Positions 24,960-33,465 of a DNA stretch of 64,000 nt are shown in pieces. The notes under the pieces were generated by a model. It had not been told where the DNA came from, did not search any database, and worked only from the letters and a program-made list of their open reading frames with translations. How positions within the stretch are numbered: the stretch's first letter is position 1; each line of letters starts with the position of its first letter. Position numbers and translations under genes: made by a program. Source of the stretch: JASLBX01 sp036374175 (lineage in GTDB: Bacteria > Actinomycetota > Actinomycetes > Jiangellales > Jiangellaceae); assembly GCA_036374175.1 (NCBI GenBank), contig DASUUH010000125.1, forward strand, positions 12,840 to 76,839. The letters run 5' to 3'.

Positions 24960-26438
24960 ATGGGACGTGAGGTCGCTTCGCGGGAGTTCACGCGCGAGGA
25001 CCGGCGCGTGTATCGCGAGAAGGTCCGCAGTTGCCTCGACGCGTTCGCCAGGATGCTGCGGGACGCGCACTTCGACTTCGAACGCCCGCATACCGGGCTG
25101 GAGATCGAGCTCAACCTCGTGGACAACGAGTACCGGCCGGCGCTTGCCAATACCACCGTGCTGGAGTCCATCGCCAACCCGGAATTCCAGACCGAACTCG
25201 GCCAGTTCAACATCGAGATCAACGTCGCCCCGCGGCAACTCCTTGACCAGGGCCTTACCGCCTTCGAAGATTCGGTGCGGTCCAGCCTCAACACCGCAGA
25301 GGCGCGGGCCGCGCGTGCCGGAGCGCACATGGTCATGGTGGGCATCCTCCCCACGCTCACCGAAAAAGACGTGACCGCCGATGCGATCACCGCCAGCCCC
25401 AGGTACGCGCTGCTCAACGAGCAGATCTTTGCCGCGCGCGGGGAGGACCTGAATATCGAGATAGCGGGCAGGGAGCGGCTGTCGACATTGGCCGACTCGA
25501 TCGCGCCGGAAGCTGCGTGCACGAGTGTGCAGTTCCACGTCCAGGTGGGGCCCGACGAGTTCGCACCCTATTGGAATGCGACACAGGTGATCAGCGGCAT
25601 CCAGTTGGCGTTGGGGGCCAACTCGCCGTACCTGTTCGGCAAGGAACTCTGGCGCGAGACCCGCGTGCCATTGTTCGAACAGGCGACCGATCCGCGGCCG
25701 GTCGAGCTGAAGGAACAGGGCATGCGACCCCGGGTCTGGTTCGGCGAACGGTGGATCACCTCGGTATTCGACTTGTTCGAAGAGAACGTCAGGTACTTCC
25801 CGTCGCTGCTGCCGATCTGTTCAGACGAGGATCCCTTCGAGGTGCTCGACGGCGGCGGAATTCCGAACCTGGACGAGCTGACGCTGCACAACGGCACGAT
25901 CTACCGCTGGAATCGGCCGATCTACGCCGTTGTCGACGGCAAGCCACACCTGCGAGTGGAGAATCGCGCGCTGCCGGCGGGCCCCACGGTGGTCGATGTG
26001 CTCGCGAACGGGGCGTTCTTCTTCGGGCTCGTGCGCACCCTCGTCGACGCCGAGCGGCCGGTCTGGACTCAGATGTCGTTCTCCGCAACGGAGGAGAACT
26101 TCCACGCCGGGGCGGAGGACGGCATCGACGCGACGGTCTACTGGCCGGGCGTGGGCAACGTGCGGGCCACCGAGTTGGTGCTGCGCAGACTGCTGCCCTT
26201 GGCGTACGAGGGACTCGACCGCTGGGGGGTCGATCCCGGCGAGCGCGACCGGCTACTCGGCATCATCGAGCAGCGTTGCGTGACCGAACGCACCGGATCG
26301 ACGTGGCAAGTCGAAACCGTGCGCCAGCTCGAATCGTCCGGCCTCGACAGGCAGGAGGCGCTGCGTGAGATGGTGCGCCTCTACTGCAAACACATGCACA
26401 CCAACGAACCCGTCCACAGCTGGCCGGTGGGCGACTGA
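24960..26438 (+). CDS. GCS2-type glutamate-cysteine ligase homologue
   Basis: A 492-residue protein of the GCS2 carboxylate-amine ligase group. The fold-defining start is GLEIELNLVDNEYRP (metal-binding Glu residues) and later FNIEINVAP; the middle has RVENRALPAGPTVVD, and ATEENFHAG. Classic members link glutamate to cysteine; actinomycetes make mycothiol, not glutathione, so another substrate is likely. GGAGG lies upstream of ATG 24960. Convergent with ATP-grasp ligase B, whose stop is 11 bases away. Confidence 0.85.
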   Translation: MGREVASREFTREDRRVYREKVRSCLDAFARMLRDAHFDFERPHTGLEIELNLVDNEYRPALANTTVLESIANPEFQTELGQFNIEINVAPRQLLDQGLTAFEDSVRSSLNTAEARAARAGAHMVMVGILPTLTEKDVTADAITASPRYALLNEQIFAARGEDLNIEIAGRERLSTLADSIAPEAACTSVQFHVQVGPDEFAPYWNATQVISGIQLALGANSPYLFGKELWRETRVPLFEQATDPRPVELKEQGMRPRVWFGERWITSVFDLFEENVRYFPSLLPICSDEDPFEVLDGGGIPNLDELTLHNGTIYRWNRPIYAVVDGKPHLRVENRALPAGPTVVDVLANGAFFFGLVRTLVDAERPVWTQMSFSATEENFHAGAEDGIDATVYWPGVGNVRATELVLRRLLPLAYEGLDRWGVDPGERDRLLGIIEQRCVTERTGSTWQVETVRQLESSGLDRQEALREMVRLYCKHMHTNEPVHSWPVGD

Positions 26439-26449
26439 CCGCCGTCCGC

Positions 26450-27694
26450 TCAGGCCGGACGTGCCGCAGCGGCGTCGCGCCGCCACAGATCCAGCAGCCC
26501 CTGGAAGTGGGCGATGAACTTGTCGTGCTCGTGCGCCGGATAGATAGCCCGGACGGTGTCGACCAGCAACTGATCGAATTCGGCGCTGTTCACCCAGTCG
26601 TACACGACCTCGTCGAGGTGCCCGAGCCGGCTCGTGCAAAAGTCCCAGTACCGGTCTGTATCAAAGGCCTCGTCGGCGATCCGCCGGTAGGCGGCCAGCT
26701 TCTCGTGGTAGCCGAGGTCGTCTCGATCGGCGATCTCGAAGTAGCGCCGGGTCTGCAAGTCGATGATCGGGCGTCGGCCGGTCACCGTGCAGAACACCGA
26801 CCACCGCACGAGTGCTGTCATCGCCCACGGGAAGTAGTAATGCAGCGACGTGATGGCGACGTCCGGGCAGGCGTTCGCGTAGTCGATCGGGTACACCTCG
26901 CCGTCGCGGACCAGCGACTCGCAGGAGTTGAACTCCCAGCGGAAGAACGCGTTGATCAGCCGCGAGATGCTGACCACCTCGTCGCCGACGTCAGGCGTGA
27001 GGAACTCGTGGTCGACGGCGTACCTGTCGTGCATCGGCAACTCGGGCCGGAACTTCATCACCATCGTCTCCGGGCCGATCGACAACGACCGGGCGAATGC
27101 GTCGTAACCCTCGATGGACTGCTGAAGGTGCATCAGCCGCTGCCCGGACGCGTCATAGGCGCGGTGCAGATCAGTACTGTTCTTGATCCGGGTGACACCC
27201 ACCCAGGCGCCGCCGTCGTACGGCTTCATGAACAGCGGGTATCCGAGCCGCTCGGCGATCGCGTCGAGGTCGAACGGCACGTTGTACTTGCCCGCTGTGT
27301 AGGCCCACTTGGCGTGGTCCGGAGGGTTCTTGAACGGCACCAGCACGGTGTCCGGCACCTTTAGGCCGAGCCGCATCATCGCGCAGTACGCCGCGTGCTT
27401 TTCCATCGCCTGGAACGTGAACGGACTGTTCAACAGGTACACGTCGTCCATCAACGCGACCTTCTTGAGCCACTCGCGCGGGTGGTAGTACCAGTACGCC
27501 AGCCGGTCGATCACCAGGTCGTAGCGTGGTTTGTACCGCAGGTCGAACGGCTCGATGGTGATCCGCTCGACGTCGAACGAGTGCTTGTTTCCCGACCCGT
27601 CCACCACCGGCCCGAGCTTGCGAATGATCGATTCGAACGCCACCGGCCAGTCTTCCTCGGTGCCGAGCAGCAGGCCGATCAGGTGATTCGTCAT
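26450..27694 (-). CDS. ATP-grasp ligase B
   Basis: A 414-residue ATP-grasp protein with YPLFMKPYDGGAWVGVTRI (ATP lysine, about 175-195) and VYPIDYANACPDV (metal-binding Asp/Asn, about 290). The N terminus MTNHLIGLLLGTEEDWPVAF forms the pre-ATP-grasp part. It is not a close paralogue of ligase A, so the cluster has two distinct ligases. No carrier protein or peptide precursor gene is visible nearby. It diverges from trpB2 by 114 bases. Confidence 0.83.
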   Translation of the reverse strand: MTNHLIGLLLGTEEDWPVAFESIIRKLGPVVDGSGNKHSFDVERITIEPFDLRYKPRYDLVIDRLAYWYYHPREWLKKVALMDDVYLLNSPFTFQAMEKHAAYCAMMRLGLKVPDTVLVPFKNPPDHAKWAYTAGKYNVPFDLDAIAERLGYPLFMKPYDGGAWVGVTRIKNSTDLHRAYDASGQRLMHLQQSIEGYDAFARSLSIGPETMVMKFRPELPMHDRYAVDHEFLTPDVGDEVVSISRLINAFFRWEFNSCESLVRDGEVYPIDYANACPDVAITSLHYYFPWAMTALVRWSVFCTVTGRRPIIDLQTRRYFEIADRDDLGYHEKLAAYRRIADEAFDTDRYWDFCTSRLGHLDEVVYDWVNSAEFDQLLVDTVRAIYPAHEHDKFIAHFQGLLDLWRRDAAAARPA

Positions 27695-27808
27695 GGCGTA
27701 TCTCGCTGTCTGCAGGGTTCGCTATCGGTGATCCTTGCAGCCGATTCCGGTGTGCTCAATCACCTGCAACCGGTGAAGTCCGCGGCACGCTGCGCGTAAG
27801 CTCTCGCC

Positions 27809-29170
27809 ATGTCTGATGACGTCAAGTTCCTGCTCGCCGAGCGCGACATCCCCAGCCACTGGATCAACCTGCTCCCGGATCTGCCGGGCGACCCGGTCCC
27901 GCCGCTCCACCCTGGCACGATGCAGCCGGTCGGCCCCGACGATCTCGCGGCGATCTTTCCGATGGCGTTGATCCAGCAAGAGGTCTCCCCCGAACCAGAG
28001 GTCGAGATTCCCGAGCCGGTCCGTGAGGCGTACCGGATGTGGCGCCCGACGCCGCTTCACCGCGCGCGCCGGCTAGAACAGGCGCTCAACACACCGGCCC
28101 GCATCTACTACAAATACGAAGGCACCTCACCGGCGGGATCGCACAAACCCAACACCGCCGTGGCACAGGCCTATGAGAACGCCCAGGCCGGTATCCGCAA
28201 GCTATCGACCGAGACCGGTGCCGGCCAGTGGGGGTCCGCCCTGGCGTTCGCATGTTCGCTGTTCGGGCTCGAGTGCGAAGTCTTCATGGTCGGTTCCAGC
28301 TACGACCAGAAGCCGTACCGGCGCTCGATGATGGAGACGTGGGGCGCGACGACGCACCGCTCGCCCAGTGACTTGACTAGCGCCGGTCGTGGGCAGGCCG
28401 AGCACAAGACCGGTTCGCTTGGCATCGCCATCTCCGAGGCGGTTGAAGTGGCGGCCCAGAGCCCGGACACCAACTACTCCCTCGGATCGGTACTGAATCA
28501 CGTCCTGCTTCACCAGACGGTGATCGGCCAGGAGGCGATTCTGCAGATGGACCTGGCCGGCGAGCGGCCGGACGTGATCGTCGGATGCGTCGGCGGCGGG
28601 TCGAACTTCGCCGGGCTGACGTTCCCGTTCATCCGCCAGGTGCTGCGGGGTGAAGCCGAGATGCGCTTCGTCGCGGCCGAACCGGCGGCGTGCCCGACGC
28701 TCACCCGCGGGGTGTACCGGTACGACTTCGGCGACACCGCCGGGCTCACCCCGCTGATGCCGATGTACACGCTGGGCCACGATTTCGTGCCACCGCCCGT
28801 CCACGCCGGTGGCCTGCGCTACCACGGCGACGCGCCGATGGTGTGCGCGCTGGTCAAGGCGGGCATCGTGGAGGCCCGCGCGTTCCGCCAGAACGAGACG
28901 TTCGCAGCTGCGGTCCAGTTCGCCCGGACTGAGGGCATCATCCCCGGCCCTGAGCCGGCGCACGCCGTTCGAGCCGTGGTCCAGGAGGCCGAGGCGGCCC
29001 GGGAGGCCGGCGACCAGCGCGTCATTCTGTTCGGGTTGTCCGGCCACGGACACTTCGACCTATCCGCGTACGACGCCTATCTGTCCGGCTCGCTCGAAGA
29101 TCCCGAGTTCTCCGAGGCCGACATGGACGCCGCACTGGCCCGGCTACCGGAGACTCCCGCGATCGCCTGA
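27809..29170 (+). CDS. trpB2: TrpB2-type tryptophan synthase beta chain
   Basis: A 453-residue PLP enzyme of the TrpB2 group. PLP-binding Lys113 sits in PAGSHKPNTAVAQAY, and the phosphate-binding loop is VGCVGGGSNFAGL. TrpB2 can make tryptophan from indole and serine without TrpA, and some members act as other amino-acid synthases. No trpA or other trp genes are near. A TAAGCT hexamer 6 bases before the ATG suggests a leaderless transcript. Divergent from ATP-grasp ligase B, so it may or may not belong to that cluster. Confidence 0.88.
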   Translation: MSDDVKFLLAERDIPSHWINLLPDLPGDPVPPLHPGTMQPVGPDDLAAIFPMALIQQEVSPEPEVEIPEPVREAYRMWRPTPLHRARRLEQALNTPARIYYKYEGTSPAGSHKPNTAVAQAYENAQAGIRKLSTETGAGQWGSALAFACSLFGLECEVFMVGSSYDQKPYRRSMMETWGATTHRSPSDLTSAGRGQAEHKTGSLGIAISEAVEVAAQSPDTNYSLGSVLNHVLLHQTVIGQEAILQMDLAGERPDVIVGCVGGGSNFAGLTFPFIRQVLRGEAEMRFVAAEPAACPTLTRGVYRYDFGDTAGLTPLMPMYTLGHDFVPPPVHAGGLRYHGDAPMVCALVKAGIVEARAFRQNETFAAAVQFARTEGIIPGPEPAHAVRAVVQEAEAAREAGDQRVILFGLSGHGHFDLSAYDAYLSGSLEDPEFSEADMDAALARLPETPAIA

Positions 29171-29328
29171 TGGGACACATCGGACTCCGTTGGCCCGCAC
29201 CCTTCGTCCGAGTGGGCGGCGCGCCCGCGGATGTTGAACTGATCTTGAGGTCGATGATCGAACTGCACAGCTGAGAATGGTTCTTGGGGTGACGTCGTGG
29301 TGTTCCAGCACCACCACTCTCGCCCCCA

Positions 29329-31653
29329 TCAACGGCCCAGCGCCGCGCTCGCACCGGCGCGCACGACGGCCACGGTGTCGCCCGGCAGCGACCCACCGCC
29401 GCTGTCGACGAGGTAGAAGACGTCCACCGCCTCCGCGCCCAGCGTCTCGACCACCGCGGATCTGATCACGACCCCGCTGGCCCCGATGGCCGACGCGAGC
29501 CGGTGCAGCAGCCCGGGCTCGTCGTGCGCCCGCACTTCAAGGACGGTCGCGTCCGCGGACACCTCCGGAATGATCCGGACGCTGGGCTCGGCGTGCCGGA
29601 TCACCCTGCCCCGGCGCTGGGACGCACGCGCGGCGAGCCGGGCCGCCACGTCCGTCCGGCCATCGAGGGCCCGCACGATGTCGTCGCGCAGGACGGCCTC
29701 GGCCGGCGGCTCACCGAACCCGGCAACCACCCGCCATACCAGCACGACCCGCTCGTTCACCGTCTCGATAGTGGCCGTTCGGACCTGAAGGCGGTGCAGC
29801 GTGAGTACCCCGGCCACCGAGGCGAGCACGTTCGGGCCGTCCGGCGCGGCGACTGTAACCCGGCACATGCCGTGGGCCGTCGGAGCGTCGACCCGTACCG
29901 CGATCCCGTGGTCTAGCGCGAGTTGCTCCTGCCAGGGCTCGAGCCGTTCTGGTTTGGGCGGCGGGGCGCCACCGAGCACCGTGCGCACCCGGGACACCAG
30001 GTCGCCGACCAGCCTCGCCCGCATCGGCGACCAGGCCAGCGGGCCGGCGGCAGACGCGTCCGCCTCGGTGAGGGCGGCCAGCAGGTCCAGGTTGTCCGCT
30101 TCGCCGACGGCGTCGACCACCGCAGCGATCGTCGCGGGATCATCCGGATCTCGCCGGGTCGCCATCTCGGGCAGCAACAGATGGTGGCGCACCAGCAGCC
30201 CCAGGGTCGCTGCGTCCTGTGGTGGCAGACCCAGCCGGCGGCCGAGATCGGTGGCGATGACCTCGCCGGTCTCGCAATGGTCGCCGGGCAGGCCCTTGCC
30301 CAAGTCATGGAACAGTGCGGCCAGCAGCAACAGGTCGGGCCGGGAGACCCGGCGGGTCAGCCCGGCGGCGCCCACGGCCGTCTCGATGAGGTGGCGGTCG
30401 ACCGTGTGCCGGTGGATCGGCGTTCTGGTGGCCCGGTAACGCACGCGCTCCCACGCGGGTATCCAGCGGGTCACCAGACCGGCGTTCTCCAGCGCGTCCC
30501 AGACCGGCAGCGCATTGCGCCCGGCGCCGAGAATCGCCAGCAGCGCGTCCCGCGCACTGTTCGGCCACGGCTCGGGCAACGGGGGGCACTCGGCCGCAAG
30601 CCGCGCCACGGTGCGCGGCGCCAGGACCAGGCCCGCTTGAGCGGCGCCCGCCGCGGCACGCAGCGCGAGCACCGCATCGCGCTCCGGGCGGGCGTCGCGA
30701 GCCAGCACCGCCTCACCGTCGTGTTCGACCACGCCGTCGGCGAGGGGGCGGCGCTCCGGTGGACGCCGGCCACCCCGCGCCCGGGCGCGTAGGGTGCGCT
30801 CGACGTCACGCCACGTCACGTCCGCCGCGTAGGCCACTGCCCGGCCGGCCTCGGCGACCCGACGCAGCAGCACGTCGGGGTCCACCAGCCCAAGCCGATT
30901 GGCGATCGAACCGTGGTCCTCGAACAACAGCCGATCGTGCCGGCGGCCAGTCGTCCGGTGCAGGGCGTCGCGCACGACAAGCAGCCACTCGCGGGCCTCC
31001 TCGACCGCCGTCAAGTGCGGGCGGTCGGCGATCCAGGAGGCGGCGACGGCACGCAGGGCGAGCGTGTCGCGCAGCCCCCCGTAGGCCTGCACCAGGTCCG
31101 GCTCGAGCAGGTGCGCCAGCTCTCCGGACTGCTCCGCCCGAGCCCGGACCATGGCTGCCAGCTTCGGCAGCCGCTGCGATGCCTGGCGCCGCCAGTCGCT
31201 CCGCACCTCGGCCCGCAGCCGCTCGGTTGTGGTCGGGTCGCCGGCGACATGCCGGGCGTCGATAAGGCTCAGTGCGGCCTTGAGGTCGTCGGCGGCCACG
31301 GCGCGGGCCTGGTCGACGGTACGCACGGCATGGTCGAGCGCCAGGCCGGCGTCCCACACCGGGTAGAAGACCTGGTTGGCCACGGCGGCCGGATCACCGG
31401 CATCGCCATGGACCAGGAGCACGTCGAGATCGCTGCCGGGCAGCAGTTCGCGCCGGCCGTAGCCGCCGACGGCCACCAGGGCGAACCCGGCCGATTCCTC
31501 GGCGGGTACAGCCGCGAAGAACCGCCGTAGCCAGCCGTCCACCAACTCGGTGAGTGCCACCCGGCGCTGGATTGCGCTGAGCCGCTCGTCGGCGACCACC
31601 GCCCGCCGGAGGGTCAGGAAGCGGTCGCCGCGAGCGGCTGACGCCGAGGTCAC
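29329..31653 (-). CDS. glnD: PII nucleotidyltransferase / removing enzyme
   Basis: A 774-residue GlnD. The nucleotidyltransferase motif GYGRRELLPGSDLDVLLVHG keeps the GSxLDxD aspartates. A HD domain (ALFHDLGKGLPGDH) and two C-terminal ACT domains follow. In actinobacteria GlnD adenylylates PII rather than uridylylating it. The GTG at 31653 overlaps the glnB stop (GTGA); the longer open frame would run into glnB. The end of the actinomycete amtB-glnB-glnD operon. Confidence 0.92.
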   Translation of the reverse strand: MTSASAARGDRFLTLRRAVVADERLSAIQRRVALTELVDGWLRRFFAAVPAEESAGFALVAVGGYGRRELLPGSDLDVLLVHGDAGDPAAVANQVFYPVWDAGLALDHAVRTVDQARAVAADDLKAALSLIDARHVAGDPTTTERLRAEVRSDWRRQASQRLPKLAAMVRARAEQSGELAHLLEPDLVQAYGGLRDTLALRAVAASWIADRPHLTAVEEAREWLLVVRDALHRTTGRRHDRLLFEDHGSIANRLGLVDPDVLLRRVAEAGRAVAYAADVTWRDVERTLRARARGGRRPPERRPLADGVVEHDGEAVLARDARPERDAVLALRAAAGAAQAGLVLAPRTVARLAAECPPLPEPWPNSARDALLAILGAGRNALPVWDALENAGLVTRWIPAWERVRYRATRTPIHRHTVDRHLIETAVGAAGLTRRVSRPDLLLLAALFHDLGKGLPGDHCETGEVIATDLGRRLGLPPQDAATLGLLVRHHLLLPEMATRRDPDDPATIAAVVDAVGEADNLDLLAALTEADASAAGPLAWSPMRARLVGDLVSRVRTVLGGAPPPKPERLEPWQEQLALDHGIAVRVDAPTAHGMCRVTVAAPDGPNVLASVAGVLTLHRLQVRTATIETVNERVVLVWRVVAGFGEPPAEAVLRDDIVRALDGRTDVAARLAARASQRRGRVIRHAEPSVRIIPEVSADATVLEVRAHDEPGLLHRLASAIGASGVVIRSAVVETLGAEAVDVFYLVDSGGGSLPGDTVAVVRAGASAALGR

Positions 31654-31988
31654 AGGGCCTCGACTCCCACCTCTCCGGTGCGGACCCGGACGACCGCGTC
31701 GACCGAGGTCACCCACACCTTTCCGTCGCCTATCTTTCCGGTCTGGGCAGCCTTGACGATCACGTCGACCACGTCATCGACATCCGTGTCGTCGACGAGC
31801 ACGTCGATCCGGGTCTTCGGCACCAGGTCGACGGTGTACTCCGCGCCCCGGTAGACCTCGGTGTGGCCCTTCTGCCGGCCGTAGCCGCTGGCCTCGCTCA
31901 CCGTCATGCCTTGCACACCGAAGGTCTCCAGTGCGCTGCGAACCTCGTCGAGCTTGAACGGCTTGATCACTGCGGTCACGAGCTTCAT
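31650..31988 (-). CDS. glnB: PII nitrogen regulatory protein
   Basis: A 112-residue PII protein (GlnB/GlnK) that senses 2-oxoglutarate, ATP and ADP and binds AmtB. Tyr51 in the T-loop (EVYRGAEY) is the modification site. The C-terminal signature KIGDGKVWV is intact. Start overlaps the amtB stop by 4 bases (ATGA), as usual for this pair. Likely also controls nitrogen enzymes in the cell. Confidence 0.95.
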   Translation of the reverse strand: MKLVTAVIKPFKLDEVRSALETFGVQGMTVSEASGYGRQKGHTEVYRGAEYTVDLVPKTRIDVLVDDTDVDDVVDVIVKAAQTGKIGDGKVWVTSVDAVVRVRTGEVGVEAL

Positions 31989-33277
31989 GCCGGCACGCTC
32001 CTCTCCCTGGTTGCGGACACCGCCGCGTGGCTGCTGCTCGGCCCGGCGGCCGGCGTGAACTCGTAGCCGGCCTCCACGTGCACGGCCAGGTCGATGCCAC
32101 CCACCTCGGCATCTTCGCTCACCCGGAACCCGACGGTGCGGTGGATCAGGACGCCCAGGATGTAGGCGATCACGAACGAGTACGCGATCGTGGCACCCGC
32201 GGCGACCGCCTGCTTGCCGAGCAGCTCCATGCCACCGCCGTAGAACAGGCCCTCGAGCGCCGGGTCGCCGGTGAACTTCTCGGTGGCCAACAAGCCGATC
32301 ATGAGCGTGCCGACGACGCCGCCGACCAGGTGGACGGCCACGACATCAAGCGAATCATCGAAGTTGAACCGGTACTTCAGGCTGACGGCGAGCGCGCACA
32401 ATGCACCTGCGGCGAGCCCGACGAGGATCGCGCCGATGGGACTGACGAACGCACACGCCGGGGTAATGGCGACCAGTCCGGCGATCGCGCCGGAGGCGGC
32501 CCCTAGTGTGGTGGCGTGCCGCTGCTTGATCACATCGATCAGCAGCCAGCCGAGGATTGCGGCCGCCGTGGCGACCATGGTGTTGACCCACACTGCCGAG
32601 GCCACACCGTCCGCCGCCAGTGCCGAGCCGGCGTTGAAGCCGAACCAGCCGAACCACAGCAATCCCGCGCCGAGCAGGACGAACGGCAGGTTGTGCGGCT
32701 TCATAGGGTCACGGCGCCAGCCGACCCGCTTGCCGATCACGAGGGCGAGCGCCAGCGCCGCAGCCCCTGCGTTGATGTGGACCACGGTGCCACCGGCGAA
32801 GTCGATTGCGCCGAGCTCGCTGATCCATCCGCCGCCCCAGACCCAGTTGGCCACCGGGAAGTAGACGATCGTGATCCACAACACGACGAAGATCGCCCAG
32901 CCGCGGAATGTGGCGCGCTCTGCGATCGCGCCGCTGATCAGGGCCGCGGTGATGATGGCGAACACTGCTTGGAACGCCACAAAGGCGAACTCCGGAATCG
33001 TGCCGCTGAGTGCGTCCACTCCGATGTCTTCCAGGCCCAGCTTGCCGAGGCCGCCGATGAAGCCGCCGTTGGACCCGTCGAAGGCGAGGCTGTAGCCATA
33101 CAGCACCCACACCACGGGCACGATGGCCAGGCAGAGGAAGCTCATCATGAGCATGTTGAGGACGGTCTTGGCGCGCACCATGCCGCCGTAGAAAAACGCC
33201 AGACCGGGGGTCATGAGCAGGACGAGAGCCGCGCTGGTCAGGATCCAGGCGGTATCGCCCGCGCTGAGCTCGGGCAT
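31985..33277 (-). CDS. amtB: Ammonium transporter
   Basis: A 430-residue Amt/MEP/Rh channel with about eleven membrane helices; AALALALVIGKR and NTMVATAAAILGWLLID are typical core helices. The ATG at 33277 is preferred because GAAGGAG lies 6 bases upstream; the longer open frame uses that same SD as codons. First gene of amtB-glnB-glnD. A GlnR-like half-site lies about 130 bases upstream. Confidence 0.93.
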   Translation of the reverse strand: MPELSAGDTAWILTSAALVLLMTPGLAFFYGGMVRAKTVLNMLMMSFLCLAIVPVVWVLYGYSLAFDGSNGGFIGGLGKLGLEDIGVDALSGTIPEFAFVAFQAVFAIITAALISGAIAERATFRGWAIFVVLWITIVYFPVANWVWGGGWISELGAIDFAGGTVVHINAGAAALALALVIGKRVGWRRDPMKPHNLPFVLLGAGLLWFGWFGFNAGSALAADGVASAVWVNTMVATAAAILGWLLIDVIKQRHATTLGAASGAIAGLVAITPACAFVSPIGAILVGLAAGALCALAVSLKYRFNFDDSLDVVAVHLVGGVVGTLMIGLLATEKFTGDPALEGLFYGGGMELLGKQAVAAGATIAYSFVIAYILGVLIHRTVGFRVSEDAEVGGIDLAVHVEAGYEFTPAAGPSSSHAAVSATRERSVPA

Positions 33278-33402
33278 ACGTGACTCCTTCACGAGTCGAG
33301 TGGCCGGCCGGGAGAGCCGCGGCGACGCTGCCTGACGGTGTTACCGAACCGGTCGGTCGCCTGGATCGTGACGCTGCCGTGTTGCCAGTGTCCGCCCTCG
33401 AT

Positions 33403-33418
33403 GTTGCAGCGGAGTGAC
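33403..33418 (-). promoter_or_regulatory. Possible GlnR box of the amtB operon
   Basis: Read on the minus strand, GTCAC-N6-GCAAC matches the actinobacterial GlnR half-box GTnAC-N6-GaAAC with one mismatch. A second GTAAC sits 15 bases upstream (33434-33438), but its partner is poor and the spacing to the first is 20 rather than 22 bases. amtB-glnB-glnD is a classical GlnR target, which makes this credible but unproven. Confidence 0.35.
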
Positions 33419-33465
33419 AACTGACCCCGCTGTGTTACGCCCGCGTGAAATCGACGGTAGAACCC

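Noticed and set aside
21791..29170. Glutathione or ergothioneine synthesis cluster
   Set aside because: A GCS2 gene alone could suggest it, but there is no glutathione synthetase, EgtB- or EgtD-type gene, and the ATP-grasp proteins do not match GshB by eye.
29171..29328. Terminator or RNA between trpB2 and glnD
   Set aside because: Only a weak 6-bp GTGGTG/CACCAC stem; not convincing as a terminator or RNA gene.
30759..31530. Open frames on the + strand over glnD
   Set aside because: Arg/Pro-rich shadows of the glnD nucleotidyltransferase region; glnD has intact motifs.
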